In this document: piece after piece, positions 7,075 through 15,930 of the stretch
Position numbering within the stretch: position 1 is the stretch's first letter
How the letters are laid out: every line of letters begins with the position of its first letter
DNA from: Cryobacterium sp. Y29
Lineage (GTDB): Bacteria > Actinomycetota > Actinomycetes > Actinomycetales > Microbacteriaceae
Direction: 5' to 3'
Assembly (NCBI RefSeq): GCF_002929825.1
Contig: NZ_PJJN01000036.1
Coordinates: forward strand, 1-64,000
Length of the DNA: 64,000 bases
Notes under the pieces: model-generated
What the model was told of the DNA's origin: nothing
Seen by the model: the letters and a program-made list of their open reading frames with translations, nothing else
Databases searched by the model: none
Program-made: the position numbers and the translations under genes

Positions 7075-8430
7075 CTACTTTACTGGGGCAGGTGATGCGG
7101 CCGAAGATGACGCGATACTGCGGCGGACCAACGCGTCCATCGACGGCGTCGCGCTGACCAGTTGCTGCGTATACGGGTGCAGCGGGCTGTCGTAGACGTC
7201 GGCGGTCGGCCCGCATTCGACGATGCGTCCGTCGGAGATGACGGCCACGGTGTCGCAGAGGTGACGAATAACGCCGAGGTCGTGGGAGACGAACACGAGC
7301 GTGAGCTGGTACTCGTCGACCAGGTCGGCGAGCAGGTTCAAGACCTGGGCACGCACTGACACATCCAGTGCACTGACCGCCTCGTCTGCCACCAGAACCC
7401 GCGGCCTGGTGCTGAGCGCCCGTGCAATGGAAATGCGTTGCCGTTGACCACCGGAGAATTGGTGCGGATACCGGTGCATCACGTCGGCGTCGAGCCCGAC
7501 CGCCGCCAGTTGGGCTTCCACCCGGGCCAGCGCCTCGGTCCGACCGACGTGGCGCAAAGGTTCGGCGATGATGTCGCACACGCGCATGCGCGGATCCAGC
7601 GACCCCATCGGGTCTTGGAACACGATCTGCACCCGGCTGCGAAAATCGCGCAGTTGTCGTTCGGACGCTCCCCCGATCGGCTGGCCGAGCACGTCGACCG
7701 TGCCGGATGTCGGCTGCTCGAGGGCACAGAGAATGCGCATGAGGGTGGATTTACCGGAACCGGACTCCCCCACGATGCCAAACCGTTGCCCCTCGGCAAT
7801 ATCGAAGGACACGTCACGCAACCGTGCACGATCGGCGCCGGGGCGAACCAGCCGCCGCCACGACGATGACGATACTGCCGACTGAGGTCACGCACCGAAA
7901 TGGTGGGCGCCCCGGCCACCTCATTGAAGATGACCTTGGGACCGCCCAATTCAAGACGCTGGTGAGCGGCGCGGTGAGGCGGCAGGATCGGCACGGCTGT
8001 GGCATCCGTGTGAACGCGGCTGAGCCGGGAATCTGCCACACGCGGGGTGCCGATGACGGGCAGGGTGTGCAGCCGGCCCCGGTCGTGGACCGAGGAGAGA
8101 TCCGAGGCCGCGATCAGTTTTTGAGTATACGGATGCTGCGGCGCGGTCAGCACGCGCCCGACCGGCCCGTCCTCGACGATCTCGCCCTGGTACATCACAA
8201 GAACCCGCTGGCATACCTCGGCGACCACCGCGATGTCGTGGGTGATCAGCAGCAACGCGGTACCACGGTCGGCGACGAGGTTGCCGATGAGCTTCAGCAC
8301 CTCGGCTTGCGCGGTCACATCGAGCGCCGTGGTCGGTTCGTCGCAGAGCAGTAGCTCGGGGTCGTTGGCCATGGCCAGCATGACTCGCTGACGCTGTCCG
8401 CCGGAGAGTTGATGTGGAAGGGCGCGGTCA
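7075..8430 (-). pseudogene. Remnant of a fused dipeptide/oligopeptide ABC transporter ATPase (DppD-DppF type)
   Basis: Two ATP-binding domains in tandem. The first is cut off: it begins at the signature ([12 protein letters not shown]), keeps Walker B ([12 protein letters not shown]) and the H-loop (LLITHD), and has lost Walker A. The second has everything ([39 protein letters not shown]) and the oligopeptide-type C-terminal tail with HPYTQQL. Between them the frame breaks: one frame reads APAPIVHG, and one base must be restored near 7822-7826 to continue as LRDVSFD. The intact second half could still be translated from a TTG at 7821, but without permeases it has no obvious use. Confidence 0.88.
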
Positions 8431-8980
8431 GTCTCGGAAGGCATCGCTGGCATTGATCATCGACAGCGTGACCTCGCCGGTACTGGCGCCGTCAAGCACC
8501 TGGAAGTCGGAATTGGCCTTGAATTGATCGACGACCTGAAACTGCGAGATGCCTGAGATGAGGTTGATATCGCCGCTGAAGAACGCGTTGGTCTGCGCCG
8601 TGGCATCCGTGAAGAAACGCAGGGTGACGTCGCTCATGTAGGGCGCCTCGCCCCAATAGTCGGCGTTGGCGGCGAGCACGAGGCTGTCGCCGGTTTTAAA
8701 CGAGCTGACCGTGTACGGACCGGTACCAATCGGAGCGGTCGCCAGGTCAGCGATATCGGATTCGGTGAACATCGTGCCGACCGGACCGCTTATGTTGAAG
8801 AGCCAGCTGTTGCTCGACTTTGAAAGGGTGATGCGCGCCTCGGTATCGCTGACGGCTTCAATACTCGCGATCGGGTCAAGGTAGGTGGGCCCGTTGGCGG
8901 TAACAACCGACCAGGGCCATGGACGCGGCCATGACCGTCGCAATGCCGACGAACATGTTGCGCCGGGTGGGTGACCTCAT
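8431..8980 (-). pseudogene. Remnant of a dipeptide ABC transporter substrate-binding lipoprotein
   Basis: It starts with a lipoprotein signal peptide from ATG 8980 (MRSPTRRNMFVGIATVMAAS then MALVGC). Soon after, the frame ends at TGA, while another frame continues as VVTANGPTYLDPIASIEAVSD, which is mid-domain sequence of family-5 (SBP_bac_5) binding proteins. This implies an internal deletion of the N-terminal lobe near 8900-8920. The mid-part runs through GTGPYTVSSFKTGDSLVLAA to [11 protein letters not shown] and is then joined directly to the middle of the ATPase gene. The C-terminal lobe, both permeases and the ATPase N-terminus are therefore missing. Confidence 0.85.
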
Positions 8981-9047
8981 GTGTGTGCCCTCTGGTTCGG
9001 CTGGCCCGACGAAGACCGACCAGAAGTGCTGCAGAAAATACGGTACA

Positions 9048-9083
9048 GATCTGCGCGTACTGATCTGCGCGTACTGATCTGCG
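9048..9083. repeat. 14-bp tandem repeat
   Basis: gatctgcgcgtact occurs twice in tandem (9048-9061 and 9062-9075), followed by a partial third copy gatctgcg. It lies upstream of the decayed ABC transporter operon, where a promoter or operator would be expected. Confidence 0.8.
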
Positions 9084-9141
9084 GTGTGGCGCTCGCAGCG
9101 CGCTGATCGACATGAGACGAGAACCCGTGACAGACCCCCGG

Positions 9142-9402
9142 TCAGAGCGCCTTGGCCGCCGCTACGAGAACCTGCGACAGCGTCGGAACGCCGGCTGCAC
9201 GAAAAACCTCCGTGCCGGCTCCATTGGTGATGATGACCGTGGGAGTGTTGCGAATGAGGAGCGCCTCGGCCTGCTCCGGCTCACCGGCAACATCGATTTC
9301 GCGCACGGTCGCCCCGGGGACCAATCGCTTAGCCTCGGCGAGCACCGCTCGCGTTTGCACGCACGGCTCGCAGAATGCCGACGTATACAGTGTGAATTCC
9401 AT
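9142..9402 (-). CDS. Thioredoxin/glutaredoxin-like protein with CxxC
   Basis: An 86-residue single-domain protein opening with the first strand of a thioredoxin fold (MEFTLYTSAFCEPCVQTRAV). The active-site motif FCEPC is at residues 10-14, followed by REIDVAGEPEQAEALLIRNTPTV with the cis-Pro loop (TPTV). It is probably a small thiol-disulfide oxidoreductase in the cytoplasm. ATG 9402 follows GCGAGG at about 8 bases; the longer open frame upstream crosses the intergenic region shared with orn and is not coding. It is divergent from orn with 82 bp between the starts. The partner protein is unknown. Confidence 0.85.
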   Translation of the reverse strand: MEFTLYTSAFCEPCVQTRAVLAEAKRLVPGATVREIDVAGEPEQAEALLIRNTPTVIITNGAGTEVFRAAGVPTLSQVLVAAAKAL

Positions 9403-9484
9403 CAAGGCCTCGCAGGTCGCGCGTGAATGATCAGTAGGCCGTAAGTTTACAGGCCGTGTCTGAGCCCACCGGTAGACTGCAAGA

Positions 9485-10159
9485 ATGACGAATAGCACGA
9501 CGGAAACAGCACCGACGACCTCCCCCGCGCCTTCCCCGACGTCGAAGAGTCCCGACCGTCTGGTTTGGATCGACTGCGAAATGACCGGGCTCGACCTGGA
9601 CCGTGACGAACTCGTCGAGATCGCCGTCGTTATCACCGACTACGACCTCAATGTGCAGGGTCCGGGCCTGGACATCATCATCAAGCCCAACGACTCGGCC
9701 CTCGAGAACATGGGCGACTTCGTGCGCACCATGCACACCTCGTCGGGCCTCCTCACCGAGATTCCGAATGGTGTCAGCGCCGCCGAAGCCGAGTTTCAGG
9801 TTCTCGAATACGTGTTGAAGTTCGTCCCGGCCGATCAGAAGGCTCCGCTCGCCGGAAACTCCATCGGTACCGACCGCGCCTTCCTCACCCGCTACATGCC
9901 GCGCCTCGACAACCAGCTGCACTACCGCAATGTCGACGTGTCGTCGATCAAGGAACTGGCCCGACGTTGGTACCCGCGGGTATATTTCAACGCCCCCGCC
10001 AAGGACGGCGGTCACCGCGCCCTCGCCGACATTCTCGAATCGATTCGCGAGCTCGCGTACTACCGCCAGACAGTGTTCGTGGCCGACCCCGGTCCGACCA
10101 GCGACGAAGCCAAGTCGCACGCCGCCGAAGTTGTGCACTTATTCTCCTCCGAGGTGTAA
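9485..10159 (+). CDS. orn: Oligoribonuclease
   Basis: A 224-residue DEDDh 3'-5' exoribonuclease that degrades 2-5-nt RNAs and pGpG-type dinucleotides. Exo I is LVWIDCEMTGLDLDRDELVEIA (Asp and Glu metal ligands, about residues 26-47), Exo II is PLAGNSIGTDRAFL, and Exo III contains KDGGHRALADILESI with the catalytic His and last Asp. The Thr/Pro/Ser-rich first 22 residues are an extra low-complexity leader. The ATG at 9485 is the only good start. It is followed by tRNA-His, a common neighbour of orn in actinobacteria. Confidence 0.97.
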   Translation: MTNSTTETAPTTSPAPSPTSKSPDRLVWIDCEMTGLDLDRDELVEIAVVITDYDLNVQGPGLDIIIKPNDSALENMGDFVRTMHTSSGLLTEIPNGVSAAEAEFQVLEYVLKFVPADQKAPLAGNSIGTDRAFLTRYMPRLDNQLHYRNVDVSSIKELARRWYPRVYFNAPAKDGGHRALADILESIRELAYYRQTVFVADPGPTSDEAKSHAAEVVHLFSSEV

Positions 10160-10201
10160 TAGGATTACCGAGTTGCCCTGCGTTGTAGACGTGGGACGCA
10201 T

Positions 10202-10278
10202 GGTGGGTATAGCTCAGTTGGCAGAGCGCCTGGTTGTGGTCCAGGAGGTCGCGGGTTCAATCCCCGTTACTCACCCCA
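10202..10278 (+). tRNA. tRNA-His(GTG)
   Basis: A cloverleaf with an extra 5' G (-1), acceptor GTGGGTA/TACTCAC with one G-T pair, anticodon loop TTGTGGT (anticodon GTG), discriminator C73 as required for histidine tRNA, and an encoded CCA at 10276-10278. Confidence 0.97.
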
Positions 10279-10348
10279 ATGAAACACTGCAGGTCGGTCT
10301 CTGGCCATCGCGGTGTTTGTGGAAGCAGGCCGCGATGTTCGAAGCCGC

Positions 10349-10699
10349 ATGGTAGAACTCGACGCGGTCGCCTTTGAACGTCTTGTGGTTGACGAGCTTG
10401 ACCTGCTGCCAGACGACATGGTCGACGGACTGGACAACATAATCTTCGTGGTCGAAGATCGTCCCGAAGATGGCACCCTGGACATTCTGGGCCTGTATGA
10501 CGGGGTCGCGCTCACCGAGCGCGGTCAGTACGGCTTTGGCGAGATGCCAGATCGCATTGTGCTGTATCGGGAACCGTTACTGGCGATCTGCGACACCCTT
10601 GACGACCTACACGATGAAATTCACGTCACCCTGGTTCATGAAATCGCCCATTTCTATGGCATAGATGACGACAGGCTGCACGAGCTCGGCTGGGGCTAG
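10349..10699 (+). CDS. Zincin-like metallopeptidase (DUF1025 / possible zinc metallopeptidase family)
   Basis: A 116-residue protein with the HExxH zinc motif in HVTLVHEIAHFYGIDDDRLHELGW near the C-terminus, preceded by the conserved LDNIIFVVEDRP and the RIVLYREPL segment. These are marks of a small actinobacterial minimal zincin family whose substrate is unknown. The start at ATG 10349 gives the family's usual N-terminus (MVELDAVAFERLV); GTG codons at 10313 and 10319 are in frame, so the start is not certain. It is preceded by tRNA-His and followed at 24 bp by a DD-peptidase homologue. Confidence 0.82.
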   Translation: MVELDAVAFERLVVDELDLLPDDMVDGLDNIIFVVEDRPEDGTLDILGLYDGVALTERGQYGFGEMPDRIVLYREPLLAICDTLDDLHDEIHVTLVHEIAHFYGIDDDRLHELGWG

Positions 10700-10723
10700 C
10701 CTCCAGAGGTCTAACCTTGAGTC

Positions 10724-12034
10724 ATGAGTCCCTTCCGTCCCGGCCGTCTCGTCGGCATTTCGGTCGGAACGGTGGTCATCCTCAGCCTCGGCATTTACGG
10801 CCCCGCCACCTTGCTAGGCCCCCTTCCGCGCGTCACCGCCACCACCGTCATGCCTGCCTCGACAACCGCAGCGCCTACTCCCCCCGTTCTGTCCGCCAAC
10901 GGCGCAAGCGCCATCGCCGTACTCGCTGCGACGACCAGCGACGCATCCGGCACGGCCTCAACCAGCGCTACTACAACCAGCACGGCTACAACCAGCACGG
11001 CGGTTCCCGAGCCCCTCGCGGTGGCGGGAACCGCTCAGGCGCTCCCCATGGCATCCATTGCCAAAGTCGTGACCGCCCTGGTCGTTCTTGATGAAAAACC
11101 GATCGTGACGGGCGAGAGCGGCCCGGTTGTGACGCTCACAGCCGCCGACTTTCAGAGCTATCTCGACTATGACAAGGCCGGTGCGCGCTCAGTGACTGTG
11201 TTCGCTGACGAACAGTGGACCGAGCTCGAATTGTTGCAGGGCTTACTGCTCGGATCGAGCAACAACCACGCCGACAGTTTGGCCCGCTGGGCGTTCGGGT
11301 CGGTCGACGCCTACGTGGTCGCCGCCAACGCGTGGCTGGCGCACAACGGGCTAGCGGATACCGCCGTCGTCGATGCGACCGGGCTGCACGACGCCAGCGC
11401 CGGCACCGCCACCGATTTGGCTCGCCTGGCCGGCCTCGCCGCAATCGACCCGATCGTTTCGGCAATGCTGGAGAGTCCCGCATCCGCTTTGGCAAACCGC
11501 CGTGGTGTGCAGAACACGACGTCGTACCTGCCCGAGGAAGGCATCACAGGCATTTCACGCAGCTACACGGATGCAGCCGGCGTCTGTTTTCTGTTCACCG
11601 CCGAGATCAGTGACGGTGCCTCGAGCTTCACGTTCTCGGGTGCTTACATCGGCGAACCGTCCTATAAAACGCTCACTGCGGATCTGATCGCGCTCATGGC
11701 GAGCGCGCGAACTGGAGTTGGCTCGTTACCTGTTCTGGCCGCCGGTGACGCATACGCGACATTTGAATCTGCATGGGGTGATGACGCCTCGGCCGTCGTC
11801 GGCGTCTCGCGCACGCGCTATGCCTGGCAGCCCGCCAGCCCGGAGGCTGCAACGGTCACGCTCAAGGATTTCACCACGGCCCGCACCGGAGCGAACATCG
11901 GCCAGGTACAGCTCAGCGTCGCTGGGGAGAAAGTCTCGGCCGCCTTGAAACTCGATCAGGCCATCAATGATCCGGGAGTCGGCTGGCGGCTGCTCCATCC
12001 GGTCGTGATGATCTCGGCATTGCTCGACCAGTAA
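10724..12034 (+). CDS. DD-carboxypeptidase-like (S11/PBP) protein with degraded KTG motif
   Basis: A 436-residue exported protein: N-terminal membrane anchor (about residues 10-32), a Thr/Ala/Ser-rich linker to about residue 100, then a penicillin-binding-protein/beta-lactamase fold. The nucleophile motif SxxK is S111-I-A-K114 and SxN is S178-S-N180. The third motif, expected in GIKTG(x)TDxAG, reads G-I-S-R-S-Y-T-D-A-A-G, so the catalytic KTG is replaced by S278-R-S280. Intact members trim D-Ala from peptidoglycan stem peptides outside the membrane. With this change, activity may be altered or lost. A sequencing error could not easily produce it, as the flanking frame is preserved. Confidence 0.8.
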   Translation: MSPFRPGRLVGISVGTVVILSLGIYGPATLLGPLPRVTATTVMPASTTAAPTPPVLSANGASAIAVLAATTSDASGTASTSATTTSTATTSTAVPEPLAVAGTAQALPMASIAKVVTALVVLDEKPIVTGESGPVVTLTAADFQSYLDYDKAGARSVTVFADEQWTELELLQGLLLGSSNNHADSLARWAFGSVDAYVVAANAWLAHNGLADTAVVDATGLHDASAGTATDLARLAGLAAIDPIVSAMLESPASALANRRGVQNTTSYLPEEGITGISRSYTDAAGVCFLFTAEISDGASSFTFSGAYIGEPSYKTLTADLIALMASARTGVGSLPVLAAGDAYATFESAWGDDASAVVGVSRTRYAWQPASPEAATVTLKDFTTARTGANIGQVQLSVAGEKVSAALKLDQAINDPGVGWRLLHPVVMISALLDQ

Positions 12035-12298
12035 CTAGATCGGATCGACCTCGGCGTCAACCGGATCGCTTTCGCCCTCGTCGAAGGCGTAGCGCACGCG
12101 GAGTTGCCCGCTCACGTCTCGTTGGTCGACCTCGTCGTACCAGAACACCGATTCCAGTCCGGCGACCGCGGCCACCATGCTGATGCGTGCCTCGTGTTTG
12201 CCGCGCACGAGGGCCCGGGAATCGATCTGACCCTCGAGCGGGCCATCGATGAACTCGGCGACGTACAGGGTCGGGGTTGCGCTGTCAGTATTGCTCAT
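12035..12298 (-). CDS. Small acidic protein of unknown function
   Basis: An 87-residue, strongly acidic soluble protein (pieces such as YVAEFIDGPLEGQID and FDEGESDPVDAEVDPI). No family is recognised. Its ATG overlaps the TGA of the upstream P-loop kinase gene as ATGA, so it is translationally coupled to it. It is the last gene before convergence with the DD-peptidase homologue: the two stop codons abut at 12034/12035. No role is proposed. Confidence 0.6.
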   Translation of the reverse strand: MSNTDSATPTLYVAEFIDGPLEGQIDSRALVRGKHEARISMVAAVAGLESVFWYDEVDQRDVSGQLRVRYAFDEGESDPVDAEVDPI

Positions 12299-12867
12299 GG
12301 CAAACAATCTAGTCCTCTGCGGCCCGAGCTGCCCGCCCGTAATCGAACGGTCGCGCGAGGTTCAGGCCTCTCCTGTTTGAGATAGGTCGCCCACTCCTGC
12401 TGCCACTGGTCCCAGTGACTGCGAAATGCTTCTCCGTCGCGATCGAGCGCACGTTGCTTACGGAGAGCGTCGTCGGCTGCGAGCCAGACCCGCACGTGGC
12501 TGAGCGGCTCGTGCGCGGCCGCGAGAGTTCCGCAACCCTCCACAATTAGAGGGCGGGCCGCGTCGAGCGGATTCCACTCCGCCGCCTGACTCGCAGTCCA
12601 GTCGTAGCGCTGCCACGCCGCCGGCAGACCTCGGTGCCGTGGCTGGAGAACGTAGCGGTGCAGGTGGCAGACGGCCGCGTCGAGGCCGTCCCAGCCGGGA
12701 TAGATGTCGTCCATCCGCACCAGTTGAGGGCTGTGCGGGCCAGGCCAGTGCTTTCTCAGTGCGTCGGCGAGGGTGCTCTTGCCCGCACCGCTAGGACCGT
12801 CGATGAGCACCACGGGATTCGGGCCGGCAGCGTCCACGGCCTGCAGTAACGGCGCCAGCAAGACCAT
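12295..12867 (-). CDS. P-loop kinase-like protein (uridine kinase-like)
   Basis: A 190-residue nucleotide-binding protein. Walker A is VLIDGPSGAGKSTLADAL (about residues 19-36), followed by a substrate/Mg segment LVRMDDIYPGWDGLDAA and the Walker-B-like RPLIVEGCGTL, the layout of uridine kinase/phosphoribulokinase-like small-molecule kinases. The Arg-rich lid QRALDRDGEAFRSHW follows. It overlaps the next gene by 4 bp. It lies 31 bp downstream of ykoC, so it may belong to the thiamine-regulated operon, but neither its substrate nor a link to thiamine is shown. The start at ATG 12867 has AAGGAAGG 10-20 bases upstream. Confidence 0.75.
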   Translation of the reverse strand: MVLLAPLLQAVDAAGPNPVVLIDGPSGAGKSTLADALRKHWPGPHSPQLVRMDDIYPGWDGLDAAVCHLHRYVLQPRHRGLPAAWQRYDWTASQAAEWNPLDAARPLIVEGCGTLAAAHEPLSHVRVWLAADDALRKQRALDRDGEAFRSHWDQWQQEWATYLKQERPEPRATVRLRAGSSGRRGLDCLP

Positions 12868-12898
12868 ATCGTCTTGTGCGCCCTTCCTTCTACCGGTG

Positions 12899-13693
12899 TC
12901 AGGCAAGAATGAAACTCCAGGTTTCGGCCCACACCGCAACGCCAATGGCGATACCGGCAATGGCGAATCCGATACCCACCAGGACCGCGTCGGCCGCTCG
13001 GACCCGCGACGGTCGCGCCCAGGTGCGGGGCTCGTCACTGCCGAATCCGCGCGCCTCCATAGCTGTAGCGAGTTTACTGCCCCGACGCACCGAGATGACG
13101 AGTAGCGAAAAGGCTGGGCCGAAGAACCGGCGAGCGGCGCCGCGCAGTCCACCGCCATCGCCGACCCCGCGGGCCCGACGGGCAAGCGTGAGCGAGTGCC
13201 AGTCTTCGATGAACATACCCACGAGTCGCAGACCAGCCAGACCGCCGAGCACAAACCGCGCGGGCAGCCGCAGCACCTGGGCGAGGCCATCGGCGAGGTC
13301 TGTCGGATCCGTCGTGGCGAGCAGCACGATACCGGGCAGACCGATGGCGAGCACCCGCAGCCCGATGGCCAGGCCGAGCTGGGCTGAGCCTTCGGTCACC
13401 GAGATGAATCCGAACTGCCACAGCAGCGCGCCGGAGTCTTCGCCATAGAGCACCGTCGTGATCATAGCCATCGGGGCCGCGATCCAGACCGGTGCCGTTC
13501 GCAGCCAAAATTGTCGAGCGCTCAGGCCGCACCAGAGCAAAAGTCCGGCTTCGAGCAGCAGGGCGACTCCAGCCGAGACCCAGTCGATGGAGAGCAGCAG
13601 CGCACAGCTCACGATCAGGGCAACTGCGAGCTTGGCGACCGGGTTGAGTCGAGCGACGACGCTCGGGCGGATAGTCGGGGTCAGCAGGCTCAT
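12899..13693 (-). CDS. ykoC: ECF transporter transmembrane component (EcfT/YkoC-type)
   Basis: A 264-residue integral membrane protein with several hydrophobic segments and the cytoplasmic coupling helices of EcfT, marked by two Ala-Arg-Gly motifs (LARRARGVG and AMEARGFG) that contact the ATPase. It transmits ATP hydrolysis to the substrate-binding S component. The ATG overlaps the TGA of the double ATPase gene (ATGA). The order S component, fused ATPase, EcfT under a TPP riboswitch is that of the ykoEDC hydroxymethylpyrimidine/thiamine transporters, and the symbol rests on that context. Confidence 0.88.
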   Translation of the reverse strand: MSLLTPTIRPSVVARLNPVAKLAVALIVSCALLLSIDWVSAGVALLLEAGLLLWCGLSARQFWLRTAPVWIAAPMAMITTVLYGEDSGALLWQFGFISVTEGSAQLGLAIGLRVLAIGLPGIVLLATTDPTDLADGLAQVLRLPARFVLGGLAGLRLVGMFIEDWHSLTLARRARGVGDGGGLRGAARRFFGPAFSLLVISVRRGSKLATAMEARGFGSDEPRTWARPSRVRAADAVLVGIGFAIAGIAIGVAVWAETWSFILA

Positions 13694-15219
13694 GGCGCTC
13701 CCGTCCCGAGCCGAATCGGGTCAGGCATACCAAGCCGGTATTCCTCGTCAGCGAGAGCGTTGACGAACTGGGCGTCGTGGGTGACCGCGACGAGCGCGAT
13801 GCCCTCATCGAGCAGCTCGGCCAGAAGGGTCACGAGTTCCTGCCAGGTACGGGAATCCTGCCCGAAGGTCGGCTCATCGAGCACGAGCAGGCGGGGACGG
13901 GTCGCGAGAACAGTGGCGACAGACATCCGCCTCTTCTCGCCACCCGACAGGGTGAACGGGTTGGCGTCGGCGAGATGATCGAGTCGCAGCCGGTGCATCA
14001 GCTCGTCGACGCGGCTGTTCTGTTCGGCCTGGCTGAGCCCGAGGGCGCGCGGGCCGATCTGCAGGTCGGCCCGCACCGTCGCGGCCAGGAACTGGTGTTC
14101 CGGGTCTTGAAAGACGGTTCCAATGCGAGTCAGCAGCTGCTGGGAACGCCAGCGGTGCGGCTCGGAAACGATACCGGCCGCAAAGGTGTCACTCGCCTGC
14201 AGCGTTCCCCCGGCCGGCTTCAGCAGTCCGGCCAACGTGAGGGCGAGGGTAGATTTTCCGGCGCCGTTGGGGCCGGTCACAACGGTGGCGGTGCCGGCCC
14301 GCAGGTTGAGGGTGATGCCAGCGGCGACAACGGATGCCGCACGCCGGCCAAACGGAACACGACCCACCGCGAGCCCCTCGGCCCGCAGCAGGGTCTGCGC
14401 CGGGGTGATCGGAGAGCGCGTCGGAAACCGGGGGGGCAGGGCCGGCACCCAGACGCCGGCCTGCGCCAATCGCTCACCTTGCTTCGACAGGATTTCGCGG
14501 GTCGGGCCGTCGGCCAGCACGCCGCCGGCCGGGTCGAGCACGATGACGCGGTCGACGACGTCCTGCCAGACCTCGACCCGATGCTCGATGACCACAAAGG
14601 TGGCCCCGGAATGATCGAGGGAGCGCACAACGGCGTCGCGCACCTCGATGACACCGGTGGGGTCGAGGTTTGCGGTCGGTTCGTCGAGCAGCAACAGCCC
14701 CGGCCGCATAGCGAGCACGCCCGCCAGAGCCAGACGTTGCTTCTGCCCGCCGCTCAGGCTCGAGGTGGGGTGATCGAGGGGCAGGTCCAGGCCGACCTCG
14801 GCAAGAGCCTGCCGCACCCGCGGCCAGATCTCTGCGCGGGGAACGGCGAGGTTCTCGCAGCCGAATGCGACATCATCTCCGACCCTGGCCAGCACGACTT
14901 GAGAGTCCGGATCCTGCAGAACGAGTCCGACCCGTCCGCGCGCCTCGGCAGCGCGGCGGCCGTCGATGAGCAGGCTGCCGGTCTCGTCGCCGTCTTCGGC
15001 ATCGCCGAGCACGCCGGCCAGCGCGTGCATCAGGGTACTCTTGCCGGCACCGCTGGCACCGAGCAGCAAAACCCGCTCGCCGGGCGTGACCTGCAGGTCA
15101 AGCCCGGACACCGCCTGACTGTGGCGCCCGGCGTGACGCCAGCCCCAGTCGCGGGCTCGAATCTGCACGGCCCGGATCTGCGCACCGTGACCGGCCGGGA
15201 ACGGCGGGGTGTCCAGCAT
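13690..15219 (-). CDS. ykoD: Fused double ATPase of a thiamine/HMP ECF transporter
   Basis: A 509-residue protein with two complete ABC ATPase domains in one chain. Domain 1 has Walker A LLLGASGAGKSTL (about residue 55), signature SSLSGGQKQRLALA, Walker B LLLLDEPTANLD and H-loop VIEH. Domain 2 has VVTGPNGAGKSTL (about residue 325), FTLSGGEKRRMS, LLVLDEPTFGQD and VTHD. Such fusions power group I/II ECF importers of the YkoD type at the cytoplasmic membrane face. It starts 3 bp after the S component gene and overlaps ykoC by 4 bp, so the three genes form a tight operon. Confidence 0.92.
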   Translation of the reverse strand: MLDTPPFPAGHGAQIRAVQIRARDWGWRHAGRHSQAVSGLDLQVTPGERVLLLGASGAGKSTLMHALAGVLGDAEDGDETGSLLIDGRRAAEARGRVGLVLQDPDSQVVLARVGDDVAFGCENLAVPRAEIWPRVRQALAEVGLDLPLDHPTSSLSGGQKQRLALAGVLAMRPGLLLLDEPTANLDPTGVIEVRDAVVRSLDHSGATFVVIEHRVEVWQDVVDRVIVLDPAGGVLADGPTREILSKQGERLAQAGVWVPALPPRFPTRSPITPAQTLLRAEGLAVGRVPFGRRAASVVAAGITLNLRAGTATVVTGPNGAGKSTLALTLAGLLKPAGGTLQASDTFAAGIVSEPHRWRSQQLLTRIGTVFQDPEHQFLAATVRADLQIGPRALGLSQAEQNSRVDELMHRLRLDHLADANPFTLSGGEKRRMSVATVLATRPRLLVLDEPTFGQDSRTWQELVTLLAELLDEGIALVAVTHDAQFVNALADEEYRLGMPDPIRLGTGAP

Positions 15220-15222
15220 CCG

Positions 15223-15882
15223 CTAGCTGATCGCGGCGGAGGGTGCTCGCGACCCTTCCCGACCGGCAGCAAACCGGCTCAGCGCACCGGTGCGGGCCAG
15301 ACCGCGCACGGCCAGCCAGGACAGCAGGCCGGCCAGCACTGTGCCCGACACGACAGCGGATACGAAATAGACGACCTTGTAGCCAAAATCCAATGCCGCA
15401 TAGCTCGTGAAGGTCGTGTCGAGCAGACCTACTGCCACGCCGGCGCCCGCGCCAGCGAGCAAGGCGACGCCGAGTCGCCAGTTGCTATAAAGGAATAGCG
15501 CAAGAACGATTTCGGCGCCCAGGCCTTCGACAACGCCCCAGATGAGCGTGGAGAATCCCCACTGGGTGCCGATCAGCATCGATACGACGGCGGCGACGAC
15601 CTCGGTGTACACGGCTGCGCCGGGCTTTCGAATGATGAGACCGCCGAGCACTCCGGCGAACAGCCAGCCACCGGCGAGGAGACCTTCGAGGCCGGGCGTG
15701 AACGCGAGGATCGCGCTAAGCGGGGACCAGGCCAGGCCCCAGGCCCAGAAGATGACGCCGCTCGCAACGCCGATGACACTCGCGACGACGATGTCGACCA
15801 CGCGCCAGCGAAAGTTACGTGGCTTCTTCGCCGTCGAAGCCTGGCGAGTGGACCGATGGGATGAAGTCGTTGTAGCGTGCAC
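15223..15882 (-). CDS. ykoE: ECF transporter S component, YkoE-type (thiamine/HMP uptake)
   Basis: A 219-residue membrane protein with about six hydrophobic segments after a polar, basic N-terminus of about 27 residues. Family-typical pieces include FWAWGLAWSPL, GLLAGGWLFAGVLGGLIIRKPGAA and EVVAAVVSMLIGTQWGFSTL, seen in YkoE S components that bind hydroxymethylpyrimidine or thiamine. The GTG start at 15882 follows GAAAGG at about 11 bases. A TPP riboswitch occupies the leader, so expression should fall when thiamine diphosphate is plentiful, which strongly supports the substrate assignment. Confidence 0.92.
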   Translation of the reverse strand: MHATTTSSHRSTRQASTAKKPRNFRWRVVDIVVASVIGVASGVIFWAWGLAWSPLSAILAFTPGLEGLLAGGWLFAGVLGGLIIRKPGAAVYTEVVAAVVSMLIGTQWGFSTLIWGVVEGLGAEIVLALFLYSNWRLGVALLAGAGAGVAVGLLDTTFTSYAALDFGYKVVYFVSAVVSGTVLAGLLSWLAVRGLARTGALSRFAAGREGSRAPSAAIS

Positions 15883-15930
15883 TGTTCGTGCCCTTTCCGT
15901 AGGTGAATACAGGGCACGGGATCGAGAAGC

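Noticed and set aside
12309-12545. Alternative C-terminal frame for the P-loop kinase
   Set aside because: The 12295 stop overlaps the next gene as ATGA, which supports the frame used; no frameshift is needed.
13777-15498. 573-codon open frame on the plus strand
   Set aside because: It is antisense to the fully recognisable ykoD ATPase gene; long antisense frames are expected in high-GC DNA, and its protein resembles nothing.
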